Source: Microbacterium sp. H83
GTDB lineage: Bacteria; Actinomycetota; Actinomycetes; Actinomycetales; Microbacteriaceae
Reading direction: 5' to 3'
Assembly (NCBI RefSeq): GCF_001650405.1
Contig: NZ_LWCU01000009.1
Location: 24,627-88,626 of the forward strand
Length of the DNA stretch: 64,000 bases
Each line of letters starts with the position of its first letter. The stretch's first letter is position 1. Below the pieces are notes generated by a model. That model was not told the origin of the DNA and did not search any database. It saw only the letters and a list, made by a program, of their open reading frames with translations. The translations under genes were made by a program, and so were the position numbers. Below, one piece after another: positions 37,351-46,432 of the stretch.

Positions 37351-40251
37351 TCACTCCCCCGCGGCGGCGGCCTCGAGCTCGAGCAGGGTGTTGACGGCAT
37401 CCGTCAGCCGCTTGTCGGCCTCGGCGAACTTCGTCAGGTCGCCGGCCTTCAGTGCCGCGTCCCGGTCCGTGAGCGCCTGCTGGGCGGCGGCGAGCGCCTC
37501 CGCCTGCGCATCGGTCGGCTCGGCGGGCGTGGTCGGCACCTCACCCGTGTCCGGGTCCGGCTCCGTCGGCTCCACCTGGTCGTCGCCTCCGGTCGCTCCC
37601 GAATCGCCGCCGAACAGCGTGTCGAGCGCCGCGGTCAGCGTGTCCTCGAACGCGACCTTGTCGCCGAAGGCGACGAGCACCTTCTGCAGACGCGGCAGCT
37701 TGGTGCCCTCGGACGACTGGACGTACACCGGCTGGACGTAGAGCAGACCGCCTCCGACGGGGAGGGTCAGCAGGTTTCCGTAGAGGACCTCGGACTCACC
37801 CTGCTGGAGCAGGTTGAGCTGCGGCACGACGGCGGTGTCCGAGTTGTAAGTGTTCTGCACCTGACCGGGACCGGGCACCGTGGTGTCCGTATCGATCTCC
37901 AGCATCCTGAGCTGACCGTAGCCCTCGGCCTTCACGCCGGCTTCGGATCCGGCGTCCGAGTCGACCGCGAGATAACCCATCAGGACGTCGCGGTTGCCTC
38001 CGCTGCCCGACGCAGACGGGATGAACGTCGAGAACATGGAGAACCGCGGCGAGTCCTGTCCCGGCATCTGCATGGTCAGGTAGTACGGCGGCTGGAGCAC
38101 CGCGTCGCTGCGCGGGTCGTTCGGCGTCTGCCAGCGGTTGTCCTGCTGCGCGAAGGAGCCGGCCGTGTCGATGTGGTAGGTGCCGAGGATGTCGCGCTGC
38201 ACCTTGAACAGATCGGTCGGGTACCGCACGTGGCTCATCAGGTCGGCGGACATGTCGCTCACCGACTTGAGCGTGGAGGGATAGATCTTCTGCCACGTCT
38301 GCAGCACCGGATCCTCGTCGTCCCACGCGTACAGCGTCACCGATCCGTCGTACGCGTCGACGGTCGCCTTCACCGAGTTGCGGATGTAGTTGATCTCGTC
38401 GATCGCGAGCGTCGGCGACGGCACGTTCGAGTCGGCGATCGCCTCGGACAGGCTCACGCTCGTCGAGTACGGGTAGGTGGAGCTCGTGGTGTAGCCGTCG
38501 ATCACCCAGACGATGCGACCGTCGACCACCGTCGGATACGGGTCGCTGTCGAGCTCGAGGTACGGGGCAACCTTCTGGACGCGCGTCTTCGGGTCGCGGT
38601 CGTACAGGATCTGCGAGTCCTCGTTCACGAGGTTCGAGAAGAGGATCTGCTCCGACTGGAACTTCAGCGCGTAGAGGAGCTTGGTGAACGTGTTGCCGAT
38701 CGCCGGACCGCCCTCACCCTCGAAGGTCGTCTTCGTCTCGTTCGAGCCGTCCTTGCCGCGCGGGTAGTCGATCTCGACGGGTTCGGTCCCGTCGGGCGCG
38801 CCGACGATCGAGTACTCGGGCGAGTTCTCGCCGAAGTACACCCGCGGCTCGAAGTTCTCCTGGTCGGTGAGGAACCCGGACGACGGGATGCCGCGCTCGA
38901 GGAAGACGGGCTCGCCGTCACTCGTGCGCTGGTTGCCCGCCGCGGCGACGAGGCCGTATCCGTGCGTGTACACCGCTGCGCGGTTGTTCCAGTTGGTGAC
39001 GTCGACGCCCTCCATGTCGAGGTCGCGCACCGAGACCACCGTGTCCTGCATGACCCCGTCGATCTCGTAGCGGTCGACGTCGAGGTTCTCCTGGAACTGG
39101 TAGTACCCGCGGTACTGCTCGAGCTGGCGCACCGCGGGGCTGATCACTGCGGGGTCGACGATGCGGATGGATGCCGTCGTCTCGGCGTCCTCGCGCAGCT
39201 GACCGGCCTCGGCGTCGGTCTCGGCCTCGAACGGAGTGGTCTCGAGATCGGCGACTCCGTAGGCCTCCTTCGTGCCGTCGATGTTCCTCTGGTAGAACTC
39301 CGCCTGATACGCGTTCTGGTTCGGGCGCACCTGGAAGGTCGTGACCGCCCACGGGAACCCGACGCCGACGACGAGCGATGCCACGATGAGGAGCGCCGTG
39401 CCGGCCAGGGGGAAGCGCCAGCGGCCGATGACGGCCGTGACGAAGAAGAGGATGGCGACGAGAACCGCGATGACCGCGAGGATCGCGAGACCGGGGATGG
39501 TGGCGTTCACGCCGGTGTAGGCCGGACCGACGATGCGGTCGTCCTGCGTGACGAGGGTCTTGTACCGGTCGAGCCACAGGCTCGCCGCCTGGACGAGCAG
39601 GTAGAGGCCGGCGATCACCGCGAGCTGGATGCGCGCAGGCTTCGAGATCCGCAGCTCGCCCTGTCCGATGCGGACAGAGCCGTAGAGGTACGACACGAGC
39701 GCCGTCACGATGAGGGTGAGCAGCAGCACCGCCGACACGAACGCCGCGAGGATCGAGTAGAACGGCATCGCGAACATGTAGAAGCCCGTGTCGACGCCGA
39801 ACTGCGGGTCGACCTGGTCGGTGGCGACGCCGTTGGCCCACAGCCACACCGTCTTCCACTGGCTCGCCGCCGAGAATCCGGCGAACAGACCGAAGAAGAT
39901 CGGCATGCCCCACATGGCGAGGCGCCGGAGCGGCTCGATGACCTCCTGGTACCGATCCAGCTGCGAGCTCAGCCGCACGTAGACCGGGCGCAGGCGGTAG
40001 GCGAGCTGGATGGCCACGAACAACGGCACGGCCATGCCGAGGAACCCGACGACGAACATCACCGCCGTGGCGAACCACTGGGTGGTGAGGACTCCCGCGA
40101 AGCCCACCTGGTCGAACCAGAGGAATTCGGTGAAGAGCGACGCGAAGACGAAGAAGACGGCGATGAGCGCGGCGATGATCGCCAACGAGATGCCGAAGAT
40201 TCTTCGCGAGGTTCGGGGAGTGGCCGGGTTCGGAGCAGAAGTCGAGGTCAC
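37351..40251 (-). CDS. UPF0182 family membrane protein
   Basis: A 966-aa protein. The N-terminal third has about seven helices (first at residues 17-42) and the remaining two thirds form a large extracytoplasmic domain with recognisable family blocks (TTQWFATAVMFVVGFLGM, NQNAYQAEFYQRNI, NYIRNSVKATVDAYDG, VLMGYLAVDSDAG). The C-terminus is acidic and Pro/Thr-rich. It is the homologue of the mycobacterial Rv3193c type. The function is unknown. GTG 40251 follows TAGGAT and a 6-nt spacer, and a hairpin terminator follows the stop. Confidence 0.93.
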   Translation of the reverse strand: MTSTSAPNPATPRTSRRIFGISLAIIAALIAVFFVFASLFTEFLWFDQVGFAGVLTTQWFATAVMFVVGFLGMAVPLFVAIQLAYRLRPVYVRLSSQLDRYQEVIEPLRRLAMWGMPIFFGLFAGFSAASQWKTVWLWANGVATDQVDPQFGVDTGFYMFAMPFYSILAAFVSAVLLLTLIVTALVSYLYGSVRIGQGELRISKPARIQLAVIAGLYLLVQAASLWLDRYKTLVTQDDRIVGPAYTGVNATIPGLAILAVIAVLVAILFFVTAVIGRWRFPLAGTALLIVASLVVGVGFPWAVTTFQVRPNQNAYQAEFYQRNIDGTKEAYGVADLETTPFEAETDAEAGQLREDAETTASIRIVDPAVISPAVRQLEQYRGYYQFQENLDVDRYEIDGVMQDTVVSVRDLDMEGVDVTNWNNRAAVYTHGYGLVAAAGNQRTSDGEPVFLERGIPSSGFLTDQENFEPRVYFGENSPEYSIVGAPDGTEPVEIDYPRGKDGSNETKTTFEGEGGPAIGNTFTKLLYALKFQSEQILFSNLVNEDSQILYDRDPKTRVQKVAPYLELDSDPYPTVVDGRIVWVIDGYTTSSTYPYSTSVSLSEAIADSNVPSPTLAIDEINYIRNSVKATVDAYDGSVTLYAWDDEDPVLQTWQKIYPSTLKSVSDMSADLMSHVRYPTDLFKVQRDILGTYHIDTAGSFAQQDNRWQTPNDPRSDAVLQPPYYLTMQMPGQDSPRFSMFSTFIPSASGSGGNRDVLMGYLAVDSDAGSEAGVKAEGYGQLRMLEIDTDTTVPGPGQVQNTYNSDTAVVPQLNLLQQGESEVLYGNLLTLPVGGGLLYVQPVYVQSSEGTKLPRLQKVLVAFGDKVAFEDTLTAALDTLFGGDSGATGGDDQVEPTEPDPDTGEVPTTPAEPTDAQAEALAAAQQALTDRDAALKAGDLTKFAEADKRLTDAVNTLLELEAAAAGE

Positions 40252-40257
40252 CGTCCC

Positions 40258-40263
40258 ATCCTA
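40258..40263 (-). promoter_or_regulatory. -10 box of leaderless UPF0182 gene
   Basis: TAGGAT on the minus strand, spacer GGGACG (6 nt), then GTG 40251. Confidence 0.6.
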
Positions 40264-40323
40264 GGCATCCGTTACTGTGCTGCGGCTGTCATCCCGGTCA
40301 CGGCGAGGTCACGACGGAGGGCC

Positions 40324-41418
40324 TCACCGGGCGGCGGCGGCGTCGCAGGTCGGCAGGGCGGACACGTCGCCGCCGTCGGCGATGACCTCGAGGGCGGCGA
40401 GCGAGTCCTCCAGGGTGGCGGTGCTAACCACCGTCAGCCCGTCGGGGATGTGGCCGGCGACCTCGTCGCAGTTGGATTCGGGGGCGAGGAAGTAGCCGGC
40501 GCCGGCGTCACGCGCGCCGTACAGCTTCTGACGGATGCCGCCGATCGGTCCGACCGTGCCGTCGGCCTCGATGGTGCCCGTACCGGCGACGTTCTCGCCG
40601 CCGTTCAGTTCGCCGGGGGTCAGGGTGTCGATGATCCCCAGCGCGAACATCATGCCGGCGCTCGGACCGCCCACATTGTCGAGCTGCAGAGTGACGTCGA
40701 CCGCGAAGTCGTAGTCGGTGCGCAGCGTCACGCCGATGAGCCAGGTGGTCTCGTCGTTCTCGACGCGCTTCTCGGGCGTGACCTCGACCTCCTCCTCCCG
40801 GCCGTCGCGCAGCACCGTGAAGGCGATCTCGTCTCCGCCGGCATCCTGGATCGCCTGGCGCAGCTGCTTCGCGGAGGTCACATCCTCCCCGTCGATCGCG
40901 GTGATCACGTCCTCGGGCTCGAGGACTCCCTCGGCCGGCGCGTCGTCGACGACGTCCACGACCGCGACCTCGGCCCCCGTCTCGAGACCGAGCTCGTTCA
41001 ACGCCGCCGCCGTCGCCTCGTGCTGCGAGTCGACCATGAGCGTGGCGTTGCGCTCGTCGCGCTGCTCGGTCGTCACGCCCTCGGGGAAGACGGAGTCGAG
41101 CGGGACGACCGCGCGCGACGGGTCGGTCCACGCCAGTGCGAGCTCGAACCAGCTGGGCGTGCGCTCCCGGTTGCCGACCACCTGCACGGTGGTGAGGTCG
41201 AGCGTGCCTGCGGTCTCGAAGGTCTCCGTGCCCTCGACGCTGATCAGCGGCACCTGCTCGCCGTCGGCCCCCGCGGCCGTGCCCAGGGTGTCGTAGACCG
41301 GCCCCGGTCGCTGGATGACGTACGGCGTCGGCAGGAAGGTCAGGACGACGAGCGCGATCAACGCGACGATCAGGGCCCAGACTCCCAGTCCGAGCTTCAC
41401 AGACCGTGTTCGATCCAC
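40324..41418 (-). CDS. YlbL-like membrane-bound PDZ/Lon-type serine protease
   Basis: A 364-aa protein with one N-terminal helix (about residues 9-29), a PDZ domain (about 155-215) and a C-terminal S16 Lon-type protease domain. The Ser-Lys dyad is visible: Ser253 in VGGPSAGMMFAL and Lys298 in GIRQKLYGA. The family includes YlbL of Bacillus and mycobacterial Rv3194c. It probably cuts membrane or envelope substrates. GTG 41418 has GGAGG 7 nt upstream. It lies 72 nt before the UPF0182 gene on the same strand. Confidence 0.93.
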   Translation of the reverse strand: MDRTRSVKLGLGVWALIVALIALVVLTFLPTPYVIQRPGPVYDTLGTAAGADGEQVPLISVEGTETFETAGTLDLTTVQVVGNRERTPSWFELALAWTDPSRAVVPLDSVFPEGVTTEQRDERNATLMVDSQHEATAAALNELGLETGAEVAVVDVVDDAPAEGVLEPEDVITAIDGEDVTSAKQLRQAIQDAGGDEIAFTVLRDGREEEVEVTPEKRVENDETTWLIGVTLRTDYDFAVDVTLQLDNVGGPSAGMMFALGIIDTLTPGELNGGENVAGTGTIEADGTVGPIGGIRQKLYGARDAGAGYFLAPESNCDEVAGHIPDGLTVVSTATLEDSLAALEVIADGGDVSALPTCDAAAAR

Positions 41419-41491
41419 AGGGTTCCTCCGTCGTTCGCGGGCGGCGTACAGCGATCTGCCCGCGACGGGGTCTCGCGGCGCATCCTGTGAC

Positions 41492-41498
41492 TAGCGTA
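41492..41498. promoter_or_regulatory. overlapping divergent -10 boxes
   Basis: The same seven bases read TAGCGT on the plus strand (41492-41497, towards the DUF2342 gene) and TACGCT on the minus strand (41493-41498, towards the protease gene). The two promoters would exclude each other. Confidence 0.4.
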
Positions 41499-41535
41499 GA
41501 TGCCACGGCTTCAGACGTGCTGAGAGGCGATCGCG

Positions 41536-42957
41536 ATGGCAGACAACGACCCCACCCCCGAGGACTTCCAGGAGTTCCTCCGACGCATGATGGCCGGCCA
41601 GGGTGCCGGCGACATCGATCCGGAGGCACTGCGCGACGCGTTCTCCGGCATGGACGGGCTCCAGCTCGACCCCGCCATGATGCAGACGATCATGGCGCAG
41701 CTGCAGGGAGCGTTCGGCGGCGACGCGTGGGAGAACGCCCTCCGCCAGGCGCTCCACATCGCGAACCGCGACGGCCTCGGCATCGCCGACGGGTCCCGCA
41801 CCTCCCTCGCGGACTCCTTCGCTCTCGCGAACCTCTGGCTCGGGGAGGCGACGACCATCTCGGAGCTCGCCGAGTCGCCTCGCGCGATGACCCGCGGCGA
41901 GTGGGTCGAGGCGACCCTGCCGGTGTGGAAGGAGATCGCCGATCCCGTGTCGACCAGCATCGCCGATGCCCTCACGAGCGCGCTCGACACCCAGGTCCCC
42001 GATGAGATGCGCGGTCTGGTGCAGGGCGCCGGCAAGCTCATGCGAGGACTCGGCGGCTCCGTCTTCGCCGCGCAGTTCGGGCAGGTGCTCGGCAATCTGT
42101 CGCTCGAGGTCGTGTCGGGCGGCGATGTGGGCATCCCGGTGCTGCCCGCGGGGACCGCGGCGATGATCCCGCAGAACCTCTCGGCATTCGGCGAGGGGCT
42201 CGAGATCCCCGAGGACCAGATCACGCTCTATCTCGCGACACGCGAGCTCGCGTACGCCCGTCTCTACCGCCACGCGAAGTGGCTGCATCTGCACGTCATG
42301 GCGCAGATCACCGACTTCGCCCGCGGCGTCACGGTCGACGTCGACGCGCTCGAGGACGTCGCCAGCCGCCTCGACCCCTCCGACCCTGAGGAGCTGCGGG
42401 CGGCGATCGAGGGTGGTGCGCTGCTTCCGACGCAGACCGAGGCGCAGCGCGAGGCGCTCGCGCGCCTGGAGAACCTCGTCGCGACGATCGACGGATGGGT
42501 CGACGTCGTGACCGCGCAGGCGACGTCGCGTCTCCCCGACGGCGCGCGGATCGCCGAGGCCGCCCGTCGGCGCCGTGCCGTCGGCGGGCCCGCCGAGGAC
42601 GCCCTCGGCGCGCTGGTCGGGCTCAAGCTGCGCCCGCGCCGCCTCCGGGAGGCGTCGGCGATGTGGCAGGCGGTCACGGATGCGGTCGGGACCGCCGGGC
42701 GCGATGCGCTGTGGGACTACCCCGACCTCATGCCCACGTCGGAGGACATCGACGACCCGTCGGCGCTGGTGGCTCGTCTGCAGGCGACCGCACGCGGTGA
42801 GCAGCCCGTCGCCGACGAGTTCGACGAGGCACTGGCCCGACTGCTCGACGGGGAGGACTTCTCCGCCGAGGCGAGCTCCGAGGAGGACGCCGGCGGGTCC
42901 TCGGACGAGGACGGGGACGCCGACGAGAAGGGTCCCGGCGGCGATAGGCCGGTATGA
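41536..42957 (+). CDS. DUF2342 zincin-like protein
   Basis: A 473-aa soluble protein homologous to Rv3195-type DUF2342 proteins, labelled 'zinc-dependent metalloprotease' or 'putative hydrolase' in many genomes. It has the family blocks LMRGLGGSVFAAQFGQVLGNLS and LPAGTAAMIPQNLSAFGEGLEIP. The helix that should carry zinc ligands reads LATRELAYARLYRHAKWL, with no HExxH, so metallopeptidase activity is uncertain. The C-terminus (last 50 residues) is acidic and disordered. GAGAGG lies 8 nt before ATG 41536. It diverges from the YlbL-like protease. Confidence 0.85.
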   Translation: MADNDPTPEDFQEFLRRMMAGQGAGDIDPEALRDAFSGMDGLQLDPAMMQTIMAQLQGAFGGDAWENALRQALHIANRDGLGIADGSRTSLADSFALANLWLGEATTISELAESPRAMTRGEWVEATLPVWKEIADPVSTSIADALTSALDTQVPDEMRGLVQGAGKLMRGLGGSVFAAQFGQVLGNLSLEVVSGGDVGIPVLPAGTAAMIPQNLSAFGEGLEIPEDQITLYLATRELAYARLYRHAKWLHLHVMAQITDFARGVTVDVDALEDVASRLDPSDPEELRAAIEGGALLPTQTEAQREALARLENLVATIDGWVDVVTAQATSRLPDGARIAEAARRRRAVGGPAEDALGALVGLKLRPRRLREASAMWQAVTDAVGTAGRDALWDYPDLMPTSEDIDDPSALVARLQATARGEQPVADEFDEALARLLDGEDFSAEASSEEDAGGSSDEDGDADEKGPGGDRPV

Positions 42958-43014
42958 CGCGGAGCACTTCTCCACGGATGCGGTGAGAGCGCCCCGACGA
43001 GGAGGACGCATCCG

Positions 43015-43020
43015 CAGAAT
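43015..43020 (+). promoter_or_regulatory. -10 box of leaderless E1-like gene
   Basis: CAGAAT, spacer CGGGGG (6 nt), then ATG 43027. Confidence 0.45.
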
Positions 43021-43026
43021 CGGGGG

Positions 43027-43893
43027 ATGCCTCCGCTGACACCCAAGACGATCACCCGTGTCGATCCCGGCGTCCCGCTGCTCTGGCGCGACGCCGAGAC
43101 GCTGCAGATCGGCATCGAGGGCACGCTGCGGATACCGGCTTCGGAGCCCTGGGTAGAGCTACTGATCGGGAGGATGGCGGCCGGTTTCCGACGTGCGTCC
43201 TTCGACGTCCTCGCGCACTCCGTCGGCGCTCCGCGGGCCGAGGCGCGGATGCTGCTGGCCAGACTGGACCCTCTCCTCATCGACGACCCCGAGGCGCCGC
43301 GCGCGGCATGGGTGGAGAGTCTCGACCTCGCGGACGCACGCTGCGAGTACCGGATGCGCGAGGCGCTGGCAGACGAGGGCGTGGAGATCGGCCGGCGGGA
43401 CGACCCGGACGACATCGGCGTGGTGCTGATCGAGGGCGCGTCCGCCGCGGTCCAGTTCGCGCGCTACCTGCGCGAGGACATCACGCATCTTCCCGTCGCG
43501 CTCGAGCGAGGCCGCATCACGGTCGGCCCCGTGGTGGTCCCCGGTGAGACGCCCTGTCTCGCGTGCCGAGACCAGCACGACCGCGACCGCGACCCGGCGT
43601 GGCCGCGCATGCTCGCCCAGCTGATGAATCGGTCCCCCGGCGCGGTCAGCGCGGCCCGCATAGCCGACGCCGCGACGGTCGTCGCGCAGCTCCTGTCGCG
43701 CACCGCGCAGGTGGGGACGTCGGTCGAGATCAGCGCCGACGGGCGCCACGCGCAGCGGACGGTGACGTTTCACGGAGAATGCCGGTGCCGCGAGCGGTCG
43801 TTCCTATCTCCGCCAGGAACCGCGACGGCGCCCGATCCCCGCGCCCTGCGGAGCGGGCCCACGACACCGCGAGCGTACGCGCGGCCCGCGTGA
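43027..43893 (+). CDS. E1-like / TOMM-type leader-binding (ThiF-family) protein
   Basis: A 288-aa protein. The second half resembles the E1/ThiF fold of cyclodehydratase-type proteins: GVVLIEGASAAVQFARYL and GPVVVPGETPCLACRDQHDRDRD, then RTVTFHGECRCRERS. The CxxC and CxC pairs are probable zinc ligands. No ATP-binding GxGxxG loop is visible, so it is probably a docking protein rather than an activating enzyme. Actinobacterial orthologues sit between DUF2342 and uvrD2 genes without a peptide-modification cluster. Its final 164 bases overlap the UvrD2-like gene on the other strand, including the CxC site. Confidence 0.75.
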   Translation: MPPLTPKTITRVDPGVPLLWRDAETLQIGIEGTLRIPASEPWVELLIGRMAAGFRRASFDVLAHSVGAPRAEARMLLARLDPLLIDDPEAPRAAWVESLDLADARCEYRMREALADEGVEIGRRDDPDDIGVVLIEGASAAVQFARYLREDITHLPVALERGRITVGPVVVPGETPCLACRDQHDRDRDPAWPRMLAQLMNRSPGAVSAARIADAATVVAQLLSRTAQVGTSVEISADGRHAQRTVTFHGECRCRERSFLSPPGTATAPDPRALRSGPTTPRAYARPA

Positions 43894-45451
43894 CGCCGAC
43901 GTAGGCGAGACGACGCTCCTCGTCGATCGCATCGAAGCCTGTCGCGTACGAGATCGGCAGTGCCCCCTCCGCCCAGCCGGCGAGGTGCACGTGCGGCCAC
44001 TCGAGGCCCTTCGCGGCGTGGAGCGTCGAGAGGGTGACGGTGCGCATCGTCGGCTCGTGCTGGTCCTTCGCCCTCGCCATGAGCGCGTCGCTGAAGCTGC
44101 GAAGGGTCTCGTCCGGTCCCGCCTCCTCCGCGAGGCGCAGGATCGCCCGGCGCGCCTCCCACCCGTCGCGCTGCGCACCACCGGCGGCAGGGGGCTCCTC
44201 GGTGAGGCCCAGCTCGCGCAGCACCCGCTGCACGCCGGGGAGGAAGCCGTGCTCGGTCGGCGCCACCGCCGCAGCACGCAGCGCGAGGATGGCCTGACGC
44301 ACCTCCGGCATGGCGAAGAACCGCGTCCCCCCGAGGACCGACGTCGCGATCCCCTCGGCGGCGAGCGCCTGCTGGATCACGGCCGACTGCGCGTGTGCAC
44401 GATAGAGCACGGCGATGTCGGCCGGCGAGGCACCCTCCTGGATTCGCGTCGAGATCGCGGAGGCGATGCCCTCGGCCTCCTCCCGCTCGCTGTCGTATGC
44501 CGTGACCGTCGGCGCGTCGGCATTGAACGTCTCCCGAGCAGGGATCAGCTCGAGCGCTCCCGGGCGTCCGTGCATCAGCGCGTTCGCGGCCTCCAGGATG
44601 GGAGCCTGCGACCGGTAGTTGGTCTCGAGGCGCACGACCGTCGCGTCGGGATGCCGGCGTTCGAACTCGAGCAGGAAACGCTGCTCCGCGCCGGCGAACG
44701 AGTAGATGGTCTGGCTGGCGTCGCCGACCACGCAGATGTCGCGACGGTCGCCGAGCCAGAGCTCCAGCAGTCGGTTCTGCAGCGGCGAGACGTCCTGGAA
44801 CTCGTCGACCGTGAAGTGCCGGTACTGCTCGTGCACCGACGCCGCGACGCGCGGCTCCGCCTCGAGCATCCCGGCGCACGCGAGCAGCACGTCCTCGAAA
44901 TCGAGCTGATGCCGTTCGTCCTTGAGCGCCTCGTACCGCTGCTGCAGCTCGACCAGCTGGGTGGTGTCGAAGCCGCTCACCGTGCGACCCATGGCGGCAT
45001 GCTGCTCGATGGAGAGCATCGAGACCTTGCGCCATTCGATCTCCGAGGCGATGTCCCGCAGGGTCGCCGTGCTGGGACGCAGGCGCATCGCGTCGGCCGC
45101 CTGCCCGAGCATCCGCACCTTGTTGTCGATGATCGACGGTGCGGGCGAGCCGGCCAGGGTCGGCCAGAAGAAGTTCAGCTGCGCGAGCGCGGCGGCATGG
45201 AACGTGCGCGCGGCAACTCCCTCGACGCCGAGACCGCGCAGGCGGCCTCGGAGCTCACCCGCCGCCTTCGCGGTGAACGTGACAGCCATGACCCGGGAGG
45301 GCGAGTAGGCACCGGTGTCGACGCCGTGCGCGATGCGATGCGTGATCACCCTGGTCTTGCCCGTTCCGGCGCCGGCGAGCACCGCCACCGGACCCCGCAG
45401 CACCGACGCTGCCTCGCGCTGACGGTCGTCGAGGGCGTCGAGCGCACTCAC
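43730..45451 (-). CDS. UvrD2-like SF1 DNA helicase, short form
   Basis: A 573-aa superfamily 1A helicase. Motifs in order: Ia/Walker A VLAGAGTGKTRVITH, TFTAKAAGELRGR, Walker B VDEFQDVSPLQ, VVGDASQTIYSFAG, ETNYRSQ, TLSTLHAAKGLEW and YVGVTRAARTLAVSWA. It lacks the C-terminal HRDC region of mycobacterial UvrD2 and ends soon after motif VI. It probably works in DNA repair or recombination. The start overlaps the nudC stop (ATGA), as in the mycobacterial Rv3198c-Rv3199c order. Confidence 0.93.
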   Translation of the reverse strand: MSALDALDDRQREAASVLRGPVAVLAGAGTGKTRVITHRIAHGVDTGAYSPSRVMAVTFTAKAAGELRGRLRGLGVEGVAARTFHAAALAQLNFFWPTLAGSPAPSIIDNKVRMLGQAADAMRLRPSTATLRDIASEIEWRKVSMLSIEQHAAMGRTVSGFDTTQLVELQQRYEALKDERHQLDFEDVLLACAGMLEAEPRVAASVHEQYRHFTVDEFQDVSPLQNRLLELWLGDRRDICVVGDASQTIYSFAGAEQRFLLEFERRHPDATVVRLETNYRSQAPILEAANALMHGRPGALELIPARETFNADAPTVTAYDSEREEAEGIASAISTRIQEGASPADIAVLYRAHAQSAVIQQALAAEGIATSVLGGTRFFAMPEVRQAILALRAAAVAPTEHGFLPGVQRVLRELGLTEEPPAAGGAQRDGWEARRAILRLAEEAGPDETLRSFSDALMARAKDQHEPTMRTVTLSTLHAAKGLEWPHVHLAGWAEGALPISYATGFDAIDEERRLAYVGVTRAARTLAVSWARSAGRGDRAPSRFLAEIGTTARGTGILRETSPSAARGARRR

Positions 45452-46368
45452 TGCGGACCACTCCGCCCGGTCTCATGCTGATCCTCGAGCCACGACACGA
45501 TGAGCGCGCGGGCGATCGACGCCGGACCGGGCAGCCCCACAGGTCCCTCGCCCGCGAGAGCCGAGGCGATCTCCGCCCGGGTGAACCAGCGCACGTCGAT
45601 GATCTCGTCGCCGTCCGGGCGGACACCGTGCTCATCCACCGCCACGGCCCGGAAGCCGAGCATCAGCGAGCGCGGGAAGGGCCACGGCTGCGACGAGACG
45701 TAGCGGAGCGACGACAGTCGGACGCCCGACTCCTCCGCGAGCTCACGGTGGACGGTCGATTCGAGCGACTCCCCCGCCTCGGTGAATCCCGCGAAGCACG
45801 AGTACATGCGACCGCCCCAGTTCGCGTTGGCTCCCAGCAGCAGCCGCTCCCCGTCAGGGCTCTCCACCGCGACGATGACAGCGGGATCGGTGCGCGGGAA
45901 GTGCTCGCGCCCGCAGACCAGGCATCGCCGTGACCACCCGGCCTGCCGCAGTTCGGTGCCTCCGCCGCAGCGCGGGCAGAACGGCGCGTCGCGCAGCCAT
46001 CCCGCGAGCGCGAGCGCCTCGATGAGCAGCTCGGAGTCCTCGGCGCCGAGATTCGCGCCGAGGTCGCGGAGCCCGAGCCACGTCTCGTCGGGCGCGGTGT
46101 CGACGCTGTCGCCCTCCGGCGGCAGCGAGGCCAGCAGCAGGGGCAGCCCTTCGGCATCACGGCCCAGCAGAGCCCATGTCGCGTCGGGGATCTCGGACGG
46201 CGGGACGCGGAGCAGCTCGGCCTCGCTCAGGTCGGCGCCGGCGATGCGCACCCTGCCGTCGCGCACCGCGATCACCCGTGCGGTCTCGTCGCCGCGCAGT
46301 CGGTCGACGACGCCCGGCTCCGTGCGCAGCTCGGCGGCACGGTCGAGGGAGGTGCGCCTCATGGTCAT
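45448..46368 (-). CDS. nudC: NAD(+) diphosphatase / RNA deNADding enzyme
   Basis: A 306-aa Nudix hydrolase. The zinc ribbon is CPRCGG...CLVCGREHFPRTDPAVI, the Nudix box is GFTEAGESLESTVHRELAEESG (Arg-Glu-x2-Glu-Glu core) and the NudC-specific SQPWPFPRSLM follows. It hydrolyses NADH to NMNH and AMP and removes NAD caps from RNA. Start at ATG 46368, or 46362 with better ribosome-binding spacing. It sits upstream of uvrD2 with a 4-nt overlap and diverges from the phosphotransferase gene. Confidence 0.94.
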   Translation of the reverse strand: MTMRRTSLDRAAELRTEPGVVDRLRGDETARVIAVRDGRVRIAGADLSEAELLRVPPSEIPDATWALLGRDAEGLPLLLASLPPEGDSVDTAPDETWLGLRDLGANLGAEDSELLIEALALAGWLRDAPFCPRCGGGTELRQAGWSRRCLVCGREHFPRTDPAVIVAVESPDGERLLLGANANWGGRMYSCFAGFTEAGESLESTVHRELAEESGVRLSSLRYVSSQPWPFPRSLMLGFRAVAVDEHGVRPDGDEIIDVRWFTRAEIASALAGEGPVGLPGPASIARALIVSWLEDQHETGRSGPQ

Positions 46369-46420
46369 CGACTCCCTCTCTCACGGGCGTGGCGGAGGCG
46401 GGACCGCCCCCGAGCCGACC

Positions 46421-46426
46421 TACCCT
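46421..46426 (+). promoter_or_regulatory. -10 box of leaderless phosphotransferase gene
   Basis: TACCCT, spacer of six G, then ATG 46433. Confidence 0.5.
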
Positions 46427-46432
46427 GGGGGG

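Noticed and set aside
37267..41490. A 1407-codon plus-strand frame opposite UPF0182 and the YlbL-like gene
   Set aside because: It is antisense to two genes with clear homology, and its translation has the same Val/Arg/Asp bias as other shadow frames.
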